Shown: positions 17,636-26,309 of the stretch, piece after piece
Numbering within the stretch: position 1 is the stretch's first letter
How the letters are laid out: each line of letters starts with the position of its first letter
Assembly (NCBI RefSeq): GCF_029626175.1
Contig: NZ_JARUBM010000002.1
Coordinates: forward strand, 6,217,001 to 6,281,000
From: Micromonospora sp. WMMD1082
GTDB lineage: Bacteria > Actinomycetota > Actinomycetes > Mycobacteriales > Micromonosporaceae
Length of the DNA: 64,000 nt
Direction of reading: 5' to 3'
The notes under the pieces: model-generated
The model's input: only the letters and a program-made list of their open reading frames with translations
Told to the model about the DNA's origin: nothing
The model's database searches: none
Program-made: the position numbers and the translations under genes

Positions 17636-18877
17636 GTGGCGGAAACCTCGGGCACCACCAATCGGGCGGCCCGTCTTGAGCTGGACCAGCGAGTGGCCCG
17701 TGAACTACGCGACCGGCTGCCGCTGGTCGCCGGGCAGACCGTCACCGCGATCACGGCCGAAGTGCCCAGCTACTCCGGCACCCTGACCGGCCAGATGCGG
17801 GACAAGATAGAGAACGCCGTACAGATCGCGTTGGGCACCTTCCTGCATCTGCTCGAACAGTCCCAGGTCACCGAGCGCACCCGGGTCAGCGACCCCAGCA
17901 CCCCGCTGGTGCCGGCGCTGGAGGCCGCGTACGCCCTGGGCAGCGGCGAGGCCCGGTCCGGCCGCAGCGTGGACGCGTTGCTGGCGGCGTACCGGGTGGG
18001 TGCCCGGGTCTCCTGGCGGGAGCTGGCCGCCACCGCCGTGTCGATCGGGCTACCCGCCGCCACGGTCGCCGAGTTCGCCGAGCTGATGTTCGCCTACATC
18101 GACGAGCTCTCCGCGGCCAGCGTGGCCGGGCACGCCGACGAGCTGGCCAGCGTGGGCCGGGCCCGCCGGCGCAACCTTGAACGGCTCACCCAGCAGCTGC
18201 TCGCCGGCGAACCGGAGGAGGTCCTGCGACGCAGCGCCGAGCGGGCGGACTGGCCGGTGCCGCAGACCCTCACCGTCGCGCTGCTGCCGCAGGCGAAGCT
18301 GCGCGGGGCGCTCGCGCTGCTCGACGAGCACACCCTGGAGAGCAACGAGGAGCTGCCGGCGGGCGAGCCCGGTGAGGAGACCGCGGTGCTGCTCATACCG
18401 GACGTGCACGGCGACCGGCGACGGCAGCTAGCCCGGGTGCTGCACGGGCGCCACGCGGTGCTGGGGCCGTCCCGCCCCTGGATCCGGGCCTGCTCGTCCT
18501 ACCGGCGGGTGGTGCGGGTGGTCGCCCTGGGCATCGCCCACCCCACCGACGGCGAGCCGCTGGACACTGACCGGCACCTGGCCGAGCTGCTGCTCAGCGC
18601 CGACGTCGAGGCCCTCGCCGACCTGCGCGCCCGGGTCCTGCAACCCCTCGCCGCGCTACCGGCGGCCACCGCCGAGCGGCTCACCGAGACGTTGCGCTCC
18701 TGGCTGCTGCACCAGGGGCGGCGCGACGACGTCGCGGCCGACCTGTTCGTCCACCCGCAGACCGTGCGCTACCGGATGGGTCAGCTGCGGCAGCTGTACG
18801 GCGACCGGCTCACCGACCCGCGCAGCCTGCTCGATCTCACGGTCGCACTGGCGCTGCCGGTCGGTGCCGCGAGCTGA
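17636..18877 (+). CDS. PucR-family transcriptional regulator
   Basis: About 413 aa. The C terminus is a PucR-type helix-turn-helix (LLHQGRRDDVAADLFVHPQTVRYRMGQL split around residues 365-390), the short DNA-binding module of this family. The N-terminal two thirds form the RsbR/CdaR-like sensory part. GTG at 17636 has GGAGAG 7 nt upstream. Divergent placement from the desaturase operon indicates it controls that operon, probably in response to acyl-chain or membrane state; this is inference from context. Its 3' end is only 10 bp from the convergent antiporter gene. Confidence 0.85.
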   Translation: MAETSGTTNRAARLELDQRVARELRDRLPLVAGQTVTAITAEVPSYSGTLTGQMRDKIENAVQIALGTFLHLLEQSQVTERTRVSDPSTPLVPALEAAYALGSGEARSGRSVDALLAAYRVGARVSWRELAATAVSIGLPAATVAEFAELMFAYIDELSAASVAGHADELASVGRARRRNLERLTQQLLAGEPEEVLRRSAERADWPVPQTLTVALLPQAKLRGALALLDEHTLESNEELPAGEPGEETAVLLIPDVHGDRRRQLARVLHGRHAVLGPSRPWIRACSSYRRVVRVVALGIAHPTDGEPLDTDRHLAELLLSADVEALADLRARVLQPLAALPAATAERLTETLRSWLLHQGRRDDVAADLFVHPQTVRYRMGQLRQLYGDRLTDPRSLLDLTVALALPVGAAS

Positions 18878-18887
18878 GTAGGGCCAC

Positions 18888-20456
18888 TCATTCGAGGGTC
18901 CTCGGCCCCAGCAGGCGGATCTCCTCGACGTCGAGCCGGGCCTGCACCTCGCGCAACACGGCGTCGTCGATCTCCCGGGCGTCCCGCATCCGGGTGACCT
19001 CGCGCCGCTTGTGGTCGAGCACGGCCAGCCGCAGCCGGCGCTCGACCTCGCGGGCGGCCACCGATTCCTCCTCCGGCTCCGCCCGCACGACGCTCAGGTG
19101 GCCCTCGTACTCGGCCTGGAGCCGCTGGACGGTGTCCGGGTCGGCGCCGACCCGGTCGGCGATGTCGGGCAGCGCGTCGAGCGCGGCCTGGGTCGCGTTC
19201 GCCTGCGCATACCGCAGCTCGTCGGCGCGTTCCGGGTCACCGGAGAGCCGGGCCCAGGTCATGACCAGCGGCAGGGTGGTGCCCTGGACGAGCATGGTCA
19301 GCAGGATCACCGTCGCCACGATGAAGATGATCAAGTCGCGTTCCGGGACCGGCTCGCCGTGGGCGGTCAGCGGCACGGCGAGCGCCGCCGCCAGGGAGAC
19401 CGCGCCCCGGAACCCGGCCCAGCCGGCGACCGTCCGCACCCGCCAGTTGACCTGGCGGGCCAGGCTCGACTCCCGCCGGTCCAGGCGCGCGACCGCGGCG
19501 ATCAGGTGCAGCCAGAGCATCCGGACCACCACCAGCACGACGGCGACGACGACCGCGATCATCACGGCACGCATCAACGAGACGCTGGTGACGCTCTCCA
19601 CCGCTCGGGGGATCTGCATGCCCACCAGCACGAAGAGCCCACCATTGATCAGGAACGTGGTGAGGTCCCAGAACGACAGGGCCAGCAGCCGCGACTGGGC
19701 CCGGATCACCCGAGGGCTGGCGAAGGTCAGCATCAGACCGGAGACCACCACCGCGAGCACCCCGCTCTCGTGGATCGTGTCGGCGAGGAAGAACGCGGCG
19801 AAGGGGGTGAGCACGCTGAGCGCACCCTCGCGCAGCGGGTCGTCGAGGCGCTTGCGGATCAGGATCACCACGGTGCCGACCAGCAGACCGGCCGCGATGC
19901 CACCGAGGAACGACAGACCGACCCGCCCGACGAGCTCGACGGCGCTCGGCGCGGCACCTCCGCCGAGCAACCCGAGCGCCACGGCGAACAGCACCAGGGC
20001 GGTGCCGTCGTTGATCAGGCTCTCGGTGTGCAGGGTGGTCAGCAGGCGCCGGGGCATCCGCTTGGCCAGCCCGGCGACCGCCGCCGCGTCGGTCGGGGCG
20101 AGCACCGCGCCGAGCACCCAGGCCACCGCCGGGTCGACGCCGAGCCGCTGCACGACCAGCGAGACCGCCACCATCGTGACGGCGACCAGGCCGACCGCGA
20201 GCAACGTGATGACGACGATGTTCGCCCGGATCTCCCGCAGGCTGGTGGTCAGGCTCTCCCGGTAGAGGATCGCCGGCAGGAACAGCAGCAGCACCACCTC
20301 GGGCGCGAGCATCACCTGCGAGAACGGCGGCAGCAGCGCCAGCAGGGCGCCCAGGCAGATGAGCAGCACCGGCGGTGCGACCCGGTACCGGCCGCCGATG
20401 GTGGTGCCGACCAGCACGACGATGCCCAGCGTGATGACCAGCAGCAGCTCGCGCAT
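18888..20456 (-). CDS. CPA1-family Na+/H+ antiporter
   Basis: About 522 aa with some twelve membrane helices and a cytoplasmic C-terminal tail of about 130 residues rich in Arg and Glu. The transport-site segment APTDAAAVAGLAKR carries the conserved Asp of monovalent cation/proton antiporters, and ESLINDGTALVLFAVALG is the second conserved motif with its ND pair. It exports Na+ (or K+) in exchange for protons at the cytoplasmic membrane. ATG at 20456 follows a GGGGG stretch; an upstream ATG at 20483 is less likely. It is convergent with the PucR gene and is not part of the neighbouring pca operon. Confidence 0.9.
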   Translation of the reverse strand: MRELLLVITLGIVVLVGTTIGGRYRVAPPVLLICLGALLALLPPFSQVMLAPEVVLLLFLPAILYRESLTTSLREIRANIVVITLLAVGLVAVTMVAVSLVVQRLGVDPAVAWVLGAVLAPTDAAAVAGLAKRMPRRLLTTLHTESLINDGTALVLFAVALGLLGGGAAPSAVELVGRVGLSFLGGIAAGLLVGTVVILIRKRLDDPLREGALSVLTPFAAFFLADTIHESGVLAVVVSGLMLTFASPRVIRAQSRLLALSFWDLTTFLINGGLFVLVGMQIPRAVESVTSVSLMRAVMIAVVVAVVLVVVRMLWLHLIAAVARLDRRESSLARQVNWRVRTVAGWAGFRGAVSLAAALAVPLTAHGEPVPERDLIIFIVATVILLTMLVQGTTLPLVMTWARLSGDPERADELRYAQANATQAALDALPDIADRVGADPDTVQRLQAEYEGHLSVVRAEPEEESVAAREVERRLRLAVLDHKRREVTRMRDAREIDDAVLREVQARLDVEEIRLLGPRTLE

Positions 20457-20552
20457 GTCGCCCCCGTTCGTCGCCCCCCACATGGTGGTACGGCGATCGG
20501 CCGAACCGGGCCGATTCGGCGCGACGGCGGGCGGAACGGGCGACGACCGTGC

Positions 20553-21341
20553 TCAGCGACCCGGGCCGGCGCCCAGGTCCTCCTCGATGCGCTTCGCGGT
20601 GGCCAGCAGCGGGGGCAGCAGCTCTTTGCGGATCATCTCGAACGAGCCACGGCTGGCGTGGGCGGAGACGTTGACCGCGGCGATCACCGACCCGTTGTCG
20701 CCGTGGATCGGTGCGGCCAGCGACCGCAGCCCCTCCTCCAGTTCCTGGTCGACCAGCGCGTACCCCTGGGTGGCGATCTTCGTCAGGGTGGCGCGTAGCT
20801 TGGCCGGGTCGGTGACGGTGCGCCGGGTCAGCGGCCGCAGCTGCGCCGTGGCGAGGTATTCGTCCAGCCAGTCGGCCGGCTGCGCGGCGAGCAGCACCCG
20901 GCCCATCGACGTCGCGTACGCGGGGAAGCGGGTGCCCACGCTGATCCCCACGGTCATGATCCGCTTGGTGGGCACCCGCGCGACGTAGACCACCTCGTCG
21001 CCGTCCAGGACCGACACCGAACATGATTCGTGTACCTGTGCGACCAGCGCCTCCATGTGCGGCTGCGCCACCTCGGGCAGGCTCAGGCTGGACAGATAGG
21101 CGTAGCCGAGGTCGAGGATGCGGGGGCGCAGCGAGAACAGCCGACCGTCGGTATGCACGTAGCCCAGCTCGACCAGGGTGAGCAGGAAGCGGCGGGCGGC
21201 GGCCCGGGTCAGCCCGGTGGCGCGGGCCACCTCGCTGAGGGTGAGCTGCGGGTGTTCGGCGTCGAAGGCCCGGATCACGGCGAGGCCGCGTTCCAGCGAC
21301 TGGACGAACTCGCCGGATCGGGACGTCGCCACGTCGGTCAC
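20553..21341 (-). CDS. IclR-family regulator of the pca operon (PcaR/PobR type)
   Basis: 262 aa. The N-terminal winged helix (LAVIRAFDAEHPQLTLSEVA then TGLTRAAARRFLLTLVELGY) is followed by an IclR effector-binding domain with SVSVLDGDEVVYVARVP and GTRFPAYATSMGRVLLA, closest in style to PcaR/PcaU/PobR regulators that sense beta-ketoadipate, protocatechuate or 4-hydroxybenzoate. It is the last gene of the pca operon, its start overlapping pcaC by 4 bp, so it is co-expressed with the enzymes it probably controls. Candidate operators lie upstream of pcaI. A second IclR gene is at 34819, so which protein binds which site is open. Confidence 0.88.
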   Translation of the reverse strand: MTDVATSRSGEFVQSLERGLAVIRAFDAEHPQLTLSEVARATGLTRAAARRFLLTLVELGYVHTDGRLFSLRPRILDLGYAYLSSLSLPEVAQPHMEALVAQVHESCSVSVLDGDEVVYVARVPTKRIMTVGISVGTRFPAYATSMGRVLLAAQPADWLDEYLATAQLRPLTRRTVTDPAKLRATLTKIATQGYALVDQELEEGLRSLAAPIHGDNGSVIAAVNVSAHASRGSFEMIRKELLPPLLATAKRIEEDLGAGPGR

Positions 21342-21718
21342 TCGGCCTCCTGCCGCAGAGTCTCCTGGGCCACCTTGAACGCCCGATTCGCCGCTGGTAC
21401 GCCAGCGTAGACGGCCACCTGGAGCAGGACCTCGCCGACCTCCTGCGGGGTCAGACCGTTGCGCAGCGCGGCGCGTACGTGCATGGCCAGTTCCTCGTCG
21501 TGGTGCAGGGTGGCCAGCACGGCGAGGGTGATGCAGCTGCGGGTGCGCCGGTCCAGCCCCTCCCGGGTCCAGATCTCACCCCAGGCGTACCGGGTGATCA
21601 GGTCCTGGAAGTCGGCGGTGAACTCGTCGGTGCCGGCGACGGCCCGGTCGACGTGCGGGTCGCCGAGCACCTGCCGGCGTACCGCCATTCCGGCCTCGTA
21701 CCGCTGCTGGTCGGTCAT
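21338..21718 (-). CDS. pcaC: 4-carboxymuconolactone decarboxylase PcaC
   Basis: 126 aa, matching stand-alone PcaC. It decarboxylates gamma-carboxymuconolactone to beta-ketoadipate enol-lactone in the protocatechuate branch. The carboxymuconolactone decarboxylase fold is recognised from RYAWGEIWTREGLDRRTRSC, LATLHHDEELAMHVRAALRNG and the C-terminal AYAGVPAANRAFK. The ATG lies inside the pcaD stop region (4-bp overlap). In Streptomyces and Rhodococcus PcaC and PcaD are usually fused as PcaL; here they are separate genes. Confidence 0.95.
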   Translation of the reverse strand: MTDQQRYEAGMAVRRQVLGDPHVDRAVAGTDEFTADFQDLITRYAWGEIWTREGLDRRTRSCITLAVLATLHHDEELAMHVRAALRNGLTPQEVGEVLLQVAVYAGVPAANRAFKVAQETLRQEAE

Positions 21719-22497
21719 GTGCGCACCGCGCCTTCCGGGTCGAAGTGGGCCGTCAGCAGGCGGGTGACGGCCTCGGGCTGCTCGACGTTGGCCAGGTGTG
21801 CCGCGTCGCGGAGCAGCACCAGGCGGGCGGCCGGGATCCGCTCGGCGATGGCGGCGGCCTCCTCCGGTGGGGTAGCCGGGTCGTCGGCGGCGCCGACCAC
21901 CAGCGTCGGGGCGCGCACGGCGGTCAGGTCCGGACGCAGATCCATCGCGGCGATGGCCTCGCAGCAGGCGGCGTAGCCGGCCACGGGTGTGGTGACCAGC
22001 ATGTCCCGGTAGATGGCGACGGTCTCCGGACGGGCAGCGGCGAAGGCGGGGGTGAACCAGCGCGCGACGATCGCGTCGGCGATGGTGTCCAGCCGCCCGG
22101 CGCGGACGGTGGCGGCCCGGTCCCGCCAGTCGTCGCCCGCTCCGAACGACGCCGAGGTGCAGAGCAGGGCGAGGCGGTCGATCCGCTCGGGGGCGTGCGC
22201 GGCCAACCACATGCCGACCATTCCGCCGAGGGAGAGCCCGGCGTAGTGCACCCGGGTCGCACCGAGGTCGTCCAGCAGCCGTAGCACCGTCCGGCCGAGC
22301 AGGTCGATCGTGTACGGTCCGGCCGGCACCGCCGAGCCGCCGTGGCCGAGATGGTCGTACCGGACGACGCGGTACCGCGCGGCCAGCGCCGCCACCTGCG
22401 GCTGCCACATCGCGCCGGTGGTGCCCAGGGAGCTGCCGAGCAGCAGCACCGGTGCCTCCGTCGGGCCGTCCACGATGGCGTGCAGCCCGGCGGTCAC
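21715..22497 (-). CDS. pcaD: 3-oxoadipate enol-lactonase PcaD
   Basis: 260-aa alpha/beta hydrolase that opens beta-ketoadipate enol-lactone to beta-ketoadipate. The nucleophile elbow is AGLSLGGMVG (catalytic Ser), the oxyanion segment is LGSSLGTTGAMW, the catalytic Asp is probably in VVGAADDPATP and the His in RDAAHLANVEQP. The GTG start at 22497 overlaps the pcaB stop by 4 bp, and its own end overlaps pcaC. It lies in the expected operon position between pcaB and pcaC. Confidence 0.93.
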   Translation of the reverse strand: MTAGLHAIVDGPTEAPVLLLGSSLGTTGAMWQPQVAALAARYRVVRYDHLGHGGSAVPAGPYTIDLLGRTVLRLLDDLGATRVHYAGLSLGGMVGMWLAAHAPERIDRLALLCTSASFGAGDDWRDRAATVRAGRLDTIADAIVARWFTPAFAAARPETVAIYRDMLVTTPVAGYAACCEAIAAMDLRPDLTAVRAPTLVVGAADDPATPPEEAAAIAERIPAARLVLLRDAAHLANVEQPEAVTRLLTAHFDPEGAVRT

Positions 22498-23834
22498 CGG
22501 GATGCCGCGCGGTGCAGGTCGAGGGCGCGGTCGACCAGGTGGCCGGCGGAGCCGAGCCAGCCGGCCGGGTCGAGTGCGGCGTCGACGTCCCGTTCCGACA
22601 GGTGCGCCCGCAGGTCCGGGTCGGCGAGCAGCGCCGCCCGGAAGTCGGGGCGGGCAGCGGCCCGGCCGACCAGGTCGTGGGCGGCGGCGCGGCCCAGTGT
22701 CGGGGCCAGCCGGGCGGCCACCGCCTCGGCGAGCAGCAGGCCGCCGGTGGCGTCCAGGTTGGCCCGCATCCGCTGCGGGCGTACGTTCAGGCCGGTCAGC
22801 ATCCGGGCGGTGCGGGCGGCGGCGCCGCCGGCGAGGTGCACCAGGTCGAGCAGGGGTTCCCACTCGGCGTGCCAGCCGCCGGTGGCCCGCTCGTGTTCCT
22901 GGCCGGCGGCGGCGAACAGGGTGCCGACCAGCCCCGGGCCACGCCGGGCCGCGGCGGTGACCAGCACCGAGTCCACCGGGTTGCGCTTGTGCGGCATCGC
23001 CGAGGATCCACCGCGCCCCTCGCCCCCCTCGGCCACCTCACCGACCTCGGTCTGCGCGAGCAGGCCCACGTCGAGCGCGACCTTGCCGGTGGCGGTGAGC
23101 AGCCCGCCGAGGGCCGCGGTCAGGTCGAGCAGGGGCTGGCGGCGGGTGTGCCAGGGCAGCGGACTCGCCGCCAGGCCCAGGTGGGCGGCGAACCGCTCGA
23201 CCATCACCGGCCCGGCCGGACCGTACGCCGCGAGCGTGCCGACCGCCCCGCCGAGCTGCGCGGGCATGCCGGCGCGCGCCCGGGACAGCCGGGTCCGCGC
23301 CTCGATCAGCCCGACCAGCCAGCCGGCCGCCTTGAGACCGAAGGTGGTGGGGGCGGCCTGCTGGCCGAGGGTGCGGGCCACCATGAGGGTGTCCCGGTGG
23401 GTCCGGGCCAGCCGGGCGGCGGCGTCGGCGGCGTCGGCGGCGTGCCGCAGCAGCGGTCCGGCGGCCCGCACCACCACCAGCGACAGGGCGGTGTCGAGCA
23501 CGTCCTGGCTGGTGGCGCCGTGGTGCACCCAGGGCCGGGCCGGTTCGGCGACGGCGGCGGTCAGTTCCCGCACGAGCGGGACGACGGGGTTGCCGGCGGC
23601 GTCGGCCGCCGCGCCGAGGGCGGCCGGGTCGTACCGTTCGGCGCGGCACTGCCGGGCGATCTCCTCGGCGGCCGGCCCGGGTAGCAGGCCGGCGTCGGCG
23701 CCGGCCCGGGCCAGGGCGGCCTCCGCGTCCAGCAACGCCCGCAACAGGGCGCGGTCGCCGGTCTCGGCGTCGACGTCGGCGGTGCCGGAGAGCCCGCGCA
23801 GCAGCGCCTCAGACGGCGAAGAAGACGGTCTCAT
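22494..23834 (-). CDS. pcaB: 3-carboxy-cis,cis-muconate cycloisomerase PcaB
   Basis: 446 aa, fumarase/aspartase superfamily. It lactonises 3-carboxy-cis,cis-muconate to 4-carboxymuconolactone. The superfamily signature GSSAMPHKRNPVDS is present near residue 270, and the substrate-binding segments HHGATSQDVLDTA and ARTLGQQAAPTTFG are intact. ATG at 23834 makes the gene begin 26 bp inside the 3' end of pcaG, in a different frame, implying translational coupling. Length and neighbours agree with bacterial PcaB. Confidence 0.95.
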   Translation of the reverse strand: MRPSSSPSEALLRGLSGTADVDAETGDRALLRALLDAEAALARAGADAGLLPGPAAEEIARQCRAERYDPAALGAAADAAGNPVVPLVRELTAAVAEPARPWVHHGATSQDVLDTALSLVVVRAAGPLLRHAADAADAAARLARTHRDTLMVARTLGQQAAPTTFGLKAAGWLVGLIEARTRLSRARAGMPAQLGGAVGTLAAYGPAGPVMVERFAAHLGLAASPLPWHTRRQPLLDLTAALGGLLTATGKVALDVGLLAQTEVGEVAEGGEGRGGSSAMPHKRNPVDSVLVTAAARRGPGLVGTLFAAAGQEHERATGGWHAEWEPLLDLVHLAGGAAARTARMLTGLNVRPQRMRANLDATGGLLLAEAVAARLAPTLGRAAAHDLVGRAAARPDFRAALLADPDLRAHLSERDVDAALDPAGWLGSAGHLVDRALDLHRAASR

Positions 23835-24378
23835 GCTCTCCCTGCAGGCGGATGTCGAACTGGAACCCGTCCGCCGCCGGCCGGGCCAGCAGCGTGTCAC
23901 GGCGGTCGGGATCGACGGTACGCAGCACCGGGTCGGCGGCGTTGGCCGCCTCGCCGGGAAAGTAGACGCGGGTGACGAGGCGGTGCAGCAGTCCTCGGGC
24001 GAACACCGACAGGGTCAGGTGCGGCGCCTCGGTGTCGCCGTCGGGGGTGGGCAGCGTTCCCGGCCGCACGGTGTGCAGCGCGTACCAGCCCTGGGCGTCG
24101 GTCTCGGCCCGGCCGAAGCCGCGGAAGCCGTCGACCACGGGTGGCCGGGCGCCGCGCGGGTCGTCGGGGTGGTCGAAGCGGCCGTCGGGATCGGCCTGCC
24201 AGCTCTCCACCATCGCGTCGACCACCGGTGCGCCGGCACCGTCGAGGATCCGGCCACGGATCCAGAACGCCTGCGGCGTGCCCTCGGGCACCACGTACGG
24301 GCCGTCGGGCCAGTGCAGGCCGATGCTCAGGTACGGCCCGACGGTCTGGGCGGGCGTCACGCCCAGCGGCTCACTCAT
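23809..24378 (-). CDS. pcaG: Protocatechuate 3,4-dioxygenase alpha subunit PcaG
   Basis: 189 aa. Alpha subunit of the intradiol ring-cleavage dioxygenase that turns protocatechuate into 3-carboxy-cis,cis-muconate. The fold is recognised from TPAQTVGPYLSIGLHWPDG at the N terminus and HLTLSVFARGLLHRLVTRVYFPG in the core. As usual for PcaG it lacks the Tyr/Tyr/His/His iron ligand set that the beta subunit carries. It overlaps pcaH by 8 bp and pcaB by 26 bp. Confidence 0.95.
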   Translation of the reverse strand: MSEPLGVTPAQTVGPYLSIGLHWPDGPYVVPEGTPQAFWIRGRILDGAGAPVVDAMVESWQADPDGRFDHPDDPRGARPPVVDGFRGFGRAETDAQGWYALHTVRPGTLPTPDGDTEAPHLTLSVFARGLLHRLVTRVYFPGEAANAADPVLRTVDPDRRDTLLARPAADGFQFDIRLQGEHETVFFAV

Positions 24379-25111
24379 CGTCGTCCTCGTCCTCGAACAC
24401 GGTGGCCTCCCGGCCGCGCAGCACGATGTCGAACTCGTAGGCCAGCGCCCACTCGGGCTCGGTGGCGGCGTGGTCGTACCGGGCGATCATCCGCTGCCGC
24501 GCCCGCTCGTCGCGAACCGAGTTGAAGATCGGGTCCTGGAAGAAGAGCGGATCGCCCGGGAAGTACATCTGGGTCACCAGCCGCTGGGTGAACGCCCGGC
24601 CGAAGAGCGAGAAGTGGATGTGCGCGGGCCGCCACGCGTTGTCGTGGTTGCGCCAGGGGTAGGCGCCGGGCTGCACGGTCACGAACCGGTACCGCCCCTG
24701 CGTATCGGTCAGGGCACGTCCGACGCCGGTGAAGTTCGGGTCCAGCGACGCCGGCCAGGTGTCGGCGGCGTGCCGGTAACGGCCGGCGGCATTGGCCTGC
24801 CAGATCTCGACGAGGGTGTGCGGCACGGTGCGGCCGTCGCCGTCGAGGACCCGGCCGTGCACGATGATCCGCTGCCCGAGGGGTTCGCCGTCGTGCTGGC
24901 GGGTCAGGTCGTGGTCCAGCTCGCCGAGGCGTTCCTCGCCGAGCAGCGGGCCGGTGATCTCGGTGAGCCGCTGCGGCAGGTAGGTCAACGGCTGCTGCGG
25001 GGCGCGGGGCACGGTGGAGAGGTAGCCGGGGCTGAGCAGTGGCGGGTGGGCGTCGATGTCGTCGCGGCGGTAGGTCGGCAGGACGAGTTTGCGGCCGGTG
25101 TCCTGGGTCAT
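24371..25111 (-). CDS. pcaH: Protocatechuate 3,4-dioxygenase beta subunit PcaH
   Basis: 246 aa, the iron-carrying subunit of protocatechuate 3,4-dioxygenase. Non-haem Fe(III) ligands are visible: a Tyr in NAAGRYRHAADTW, a Tyr in QPGAYPWRNHDNAW and the two His of RPAHIHFSLFG. The unusual acidic tail EDEDDDE overlaps the pcaG start. ATG at 25111 has GGAAGGAG 7 nt upstream, a strong site. The subunit pairs with PcaG encoded immediately after it. Confidence 0.96.
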   Translation of the reverse strand: MTQDTGRKLVLPTYRRDDIDAHPPLLSPGYLSTVPRAPQQPLTYLPQRLTEITGPLLGEERLGELDHDLTRQHDGEPLGQRIIVHGRVLDGDGRTVPHTLVEIWQANAAGRYRHAADTWPASLDPNFTGVGRALTDTQGRYRFVTVQPGAYPWRNHDNAWRPAHIHFSLFGRAFTQRLVTQMYFPGDPLFFQDPIFNSVRDERARQRMIARYDHAATEPEWALAYEFDIVLRGREATVFEDEDDDE

Positions 25112-25127
25112 GGGCCGCTCCTTCCTC

Positions 25128-26309
25128 TCAGGCTTCCAGTACGACGGCCAGGCCCTGACCGACCCCGATACAGATCGCCGCGAGGCCCCGACCGCCGCCA
25201 CGGCGGTGCAGCTGCCACGCCAACGATCCGAGTATCCGCGATCCGGAGGAGCCCAGCGGGTGGCCGAGGGCGATCGCGCCGCCCTGCGGGTTGACGATCG
25301 CCGGGTCGAGGTCGGGCCACTGGGCCAGGCAGGCCAGCGACTGCGCGGCGAAGGCCTCGTTGAGTTCGACCACGTCGAGGTCGCCCCAGCCGAGGCCGGC
25401 GCGGCGTAGCGCCTCCTCGGCGGCGGCCACCGGGCCGATGCCGAACAGGTGCGGTTCAATCGCGGTGACCGCCCGGGAGACGACGCGGGCCAGCGGCGCG
25501 CGGCCGATCTCCCGCGCACCGGCGGCGTCGGCGAGCAGCAGGACGCTGGCCCCGTCGTTCAGCGGGGAGGAGTTGCCGGCGGTGACCGTGCCGTCGGGCC
25601 GGAAGACCGGCGCGAGCCGGCCGAGAGCCGCCAGGGTGGTGGTCGACCGGATGCTCTCGTCCCGCCCGACGTCGGTGTCCGGCACCGCGACGACCTCGTC
25701 GGCGTACCCGCCGTCGTGCCAGGCCCGGTCGGCGAGTTGGTGGCTGCGCAGGGCGAACTCGTCCTGGGCGGCGCGGCTGATCCCGTGCCGCTCGGCCAGG
25801 ATCTCGGCGCCCTCGCCGAGTGGCACCGTCCACTGCTCGGGCATCCGGGGGTTGACCAGGCGCCAGCCCAACGTGGTGGAGTGCAGCGTCTCGTGCCCGC
25901 GCGGATAGCCCTGCTCGGGCTTGCTGAGCACCCAGGGGGCGCGGCTCATCGACTCCACTCCCCCGGCCAGGCAGATCGAGGCGTCGCCGACGGCGATGGC
26001 CCGCGAGGCGCCGATCACCGCCTCCAGCCCGGAGCCGCAGAGCCGGTTGACGGTGGCGCCGGGCACCGACGGCGGCAGGCCGGCCAGCAGCACCGCCATC
26101 CGGGCCACGTCCCGGTTGTCCTCGCCGGCGTCGTTGGCGTCGCCGAGCAGCACGTCGTCGATGCGGGCCGGGTCGAGCCCGCCGTTGCGGGCCACGATCT
26201 CGCGCACCACGTGGGCGGCGAGGTCGTCGGGGCGTACGCCGGCCAGGCCGCCGCCGTAGCGGCCGATCGGGGTGCGGACGGCGTCGAGCAGGTAGACGTC
26301 GCGGGTCAC
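25128..26309 (-). CDS. pcaF: Beta-ketoadipyl-CoA thiolase PcaF
   Basis: 393 aa thiolase that cleaves beta-ketoadipyl-CoA with CoA to succinyl-CoA and acetyl-CoA, the last step of the pathway. The acylated Cys is in VNRLCGSGLEAV, the His in ALGHPLGSSGSR and the second catalytic Cys in AAICIGVGQG. The ATG overlaps the pcaJ stop by 4 bp. Sequence alone does not separate it from other acetyl-CoA acyltransferases; the operon context does. Confidence 0.94.
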   Translation of the reverse strand: MTRDVYLLDAVRTPIGRYGGGLAGVRPDDLAAHVVREIVARNGGLDPARIDDVLLGDANDAGEDNRDVARMAVLLAGLPPSVPGATVNRLCGSGLEAVIGASRAIAVGDASICLAGGVESMSRAPWVLSKPEQGYPRGHETLHSTTLGWRLVNPRMPEQWTVPLGEGAEILAERHGISRAAQDEFALRSHQLADRAWHDGGYADEVVAVPDTDVGRDESIRSTTTLAALGRLAPVFRPDGTVTAGNSSPLNDGASVLLLADAAGAREIGRAPLARVVSRAVTAIEPHLFGIGPVAAAEEALRRAGLGWGDLDVVELNEAFAAQSLACLAQWPDLDPAIVNPQGGAIALGHPLGSSGSRILGSLAWQLHRRGGGRGLAAICIGVGQGLAVVLEA

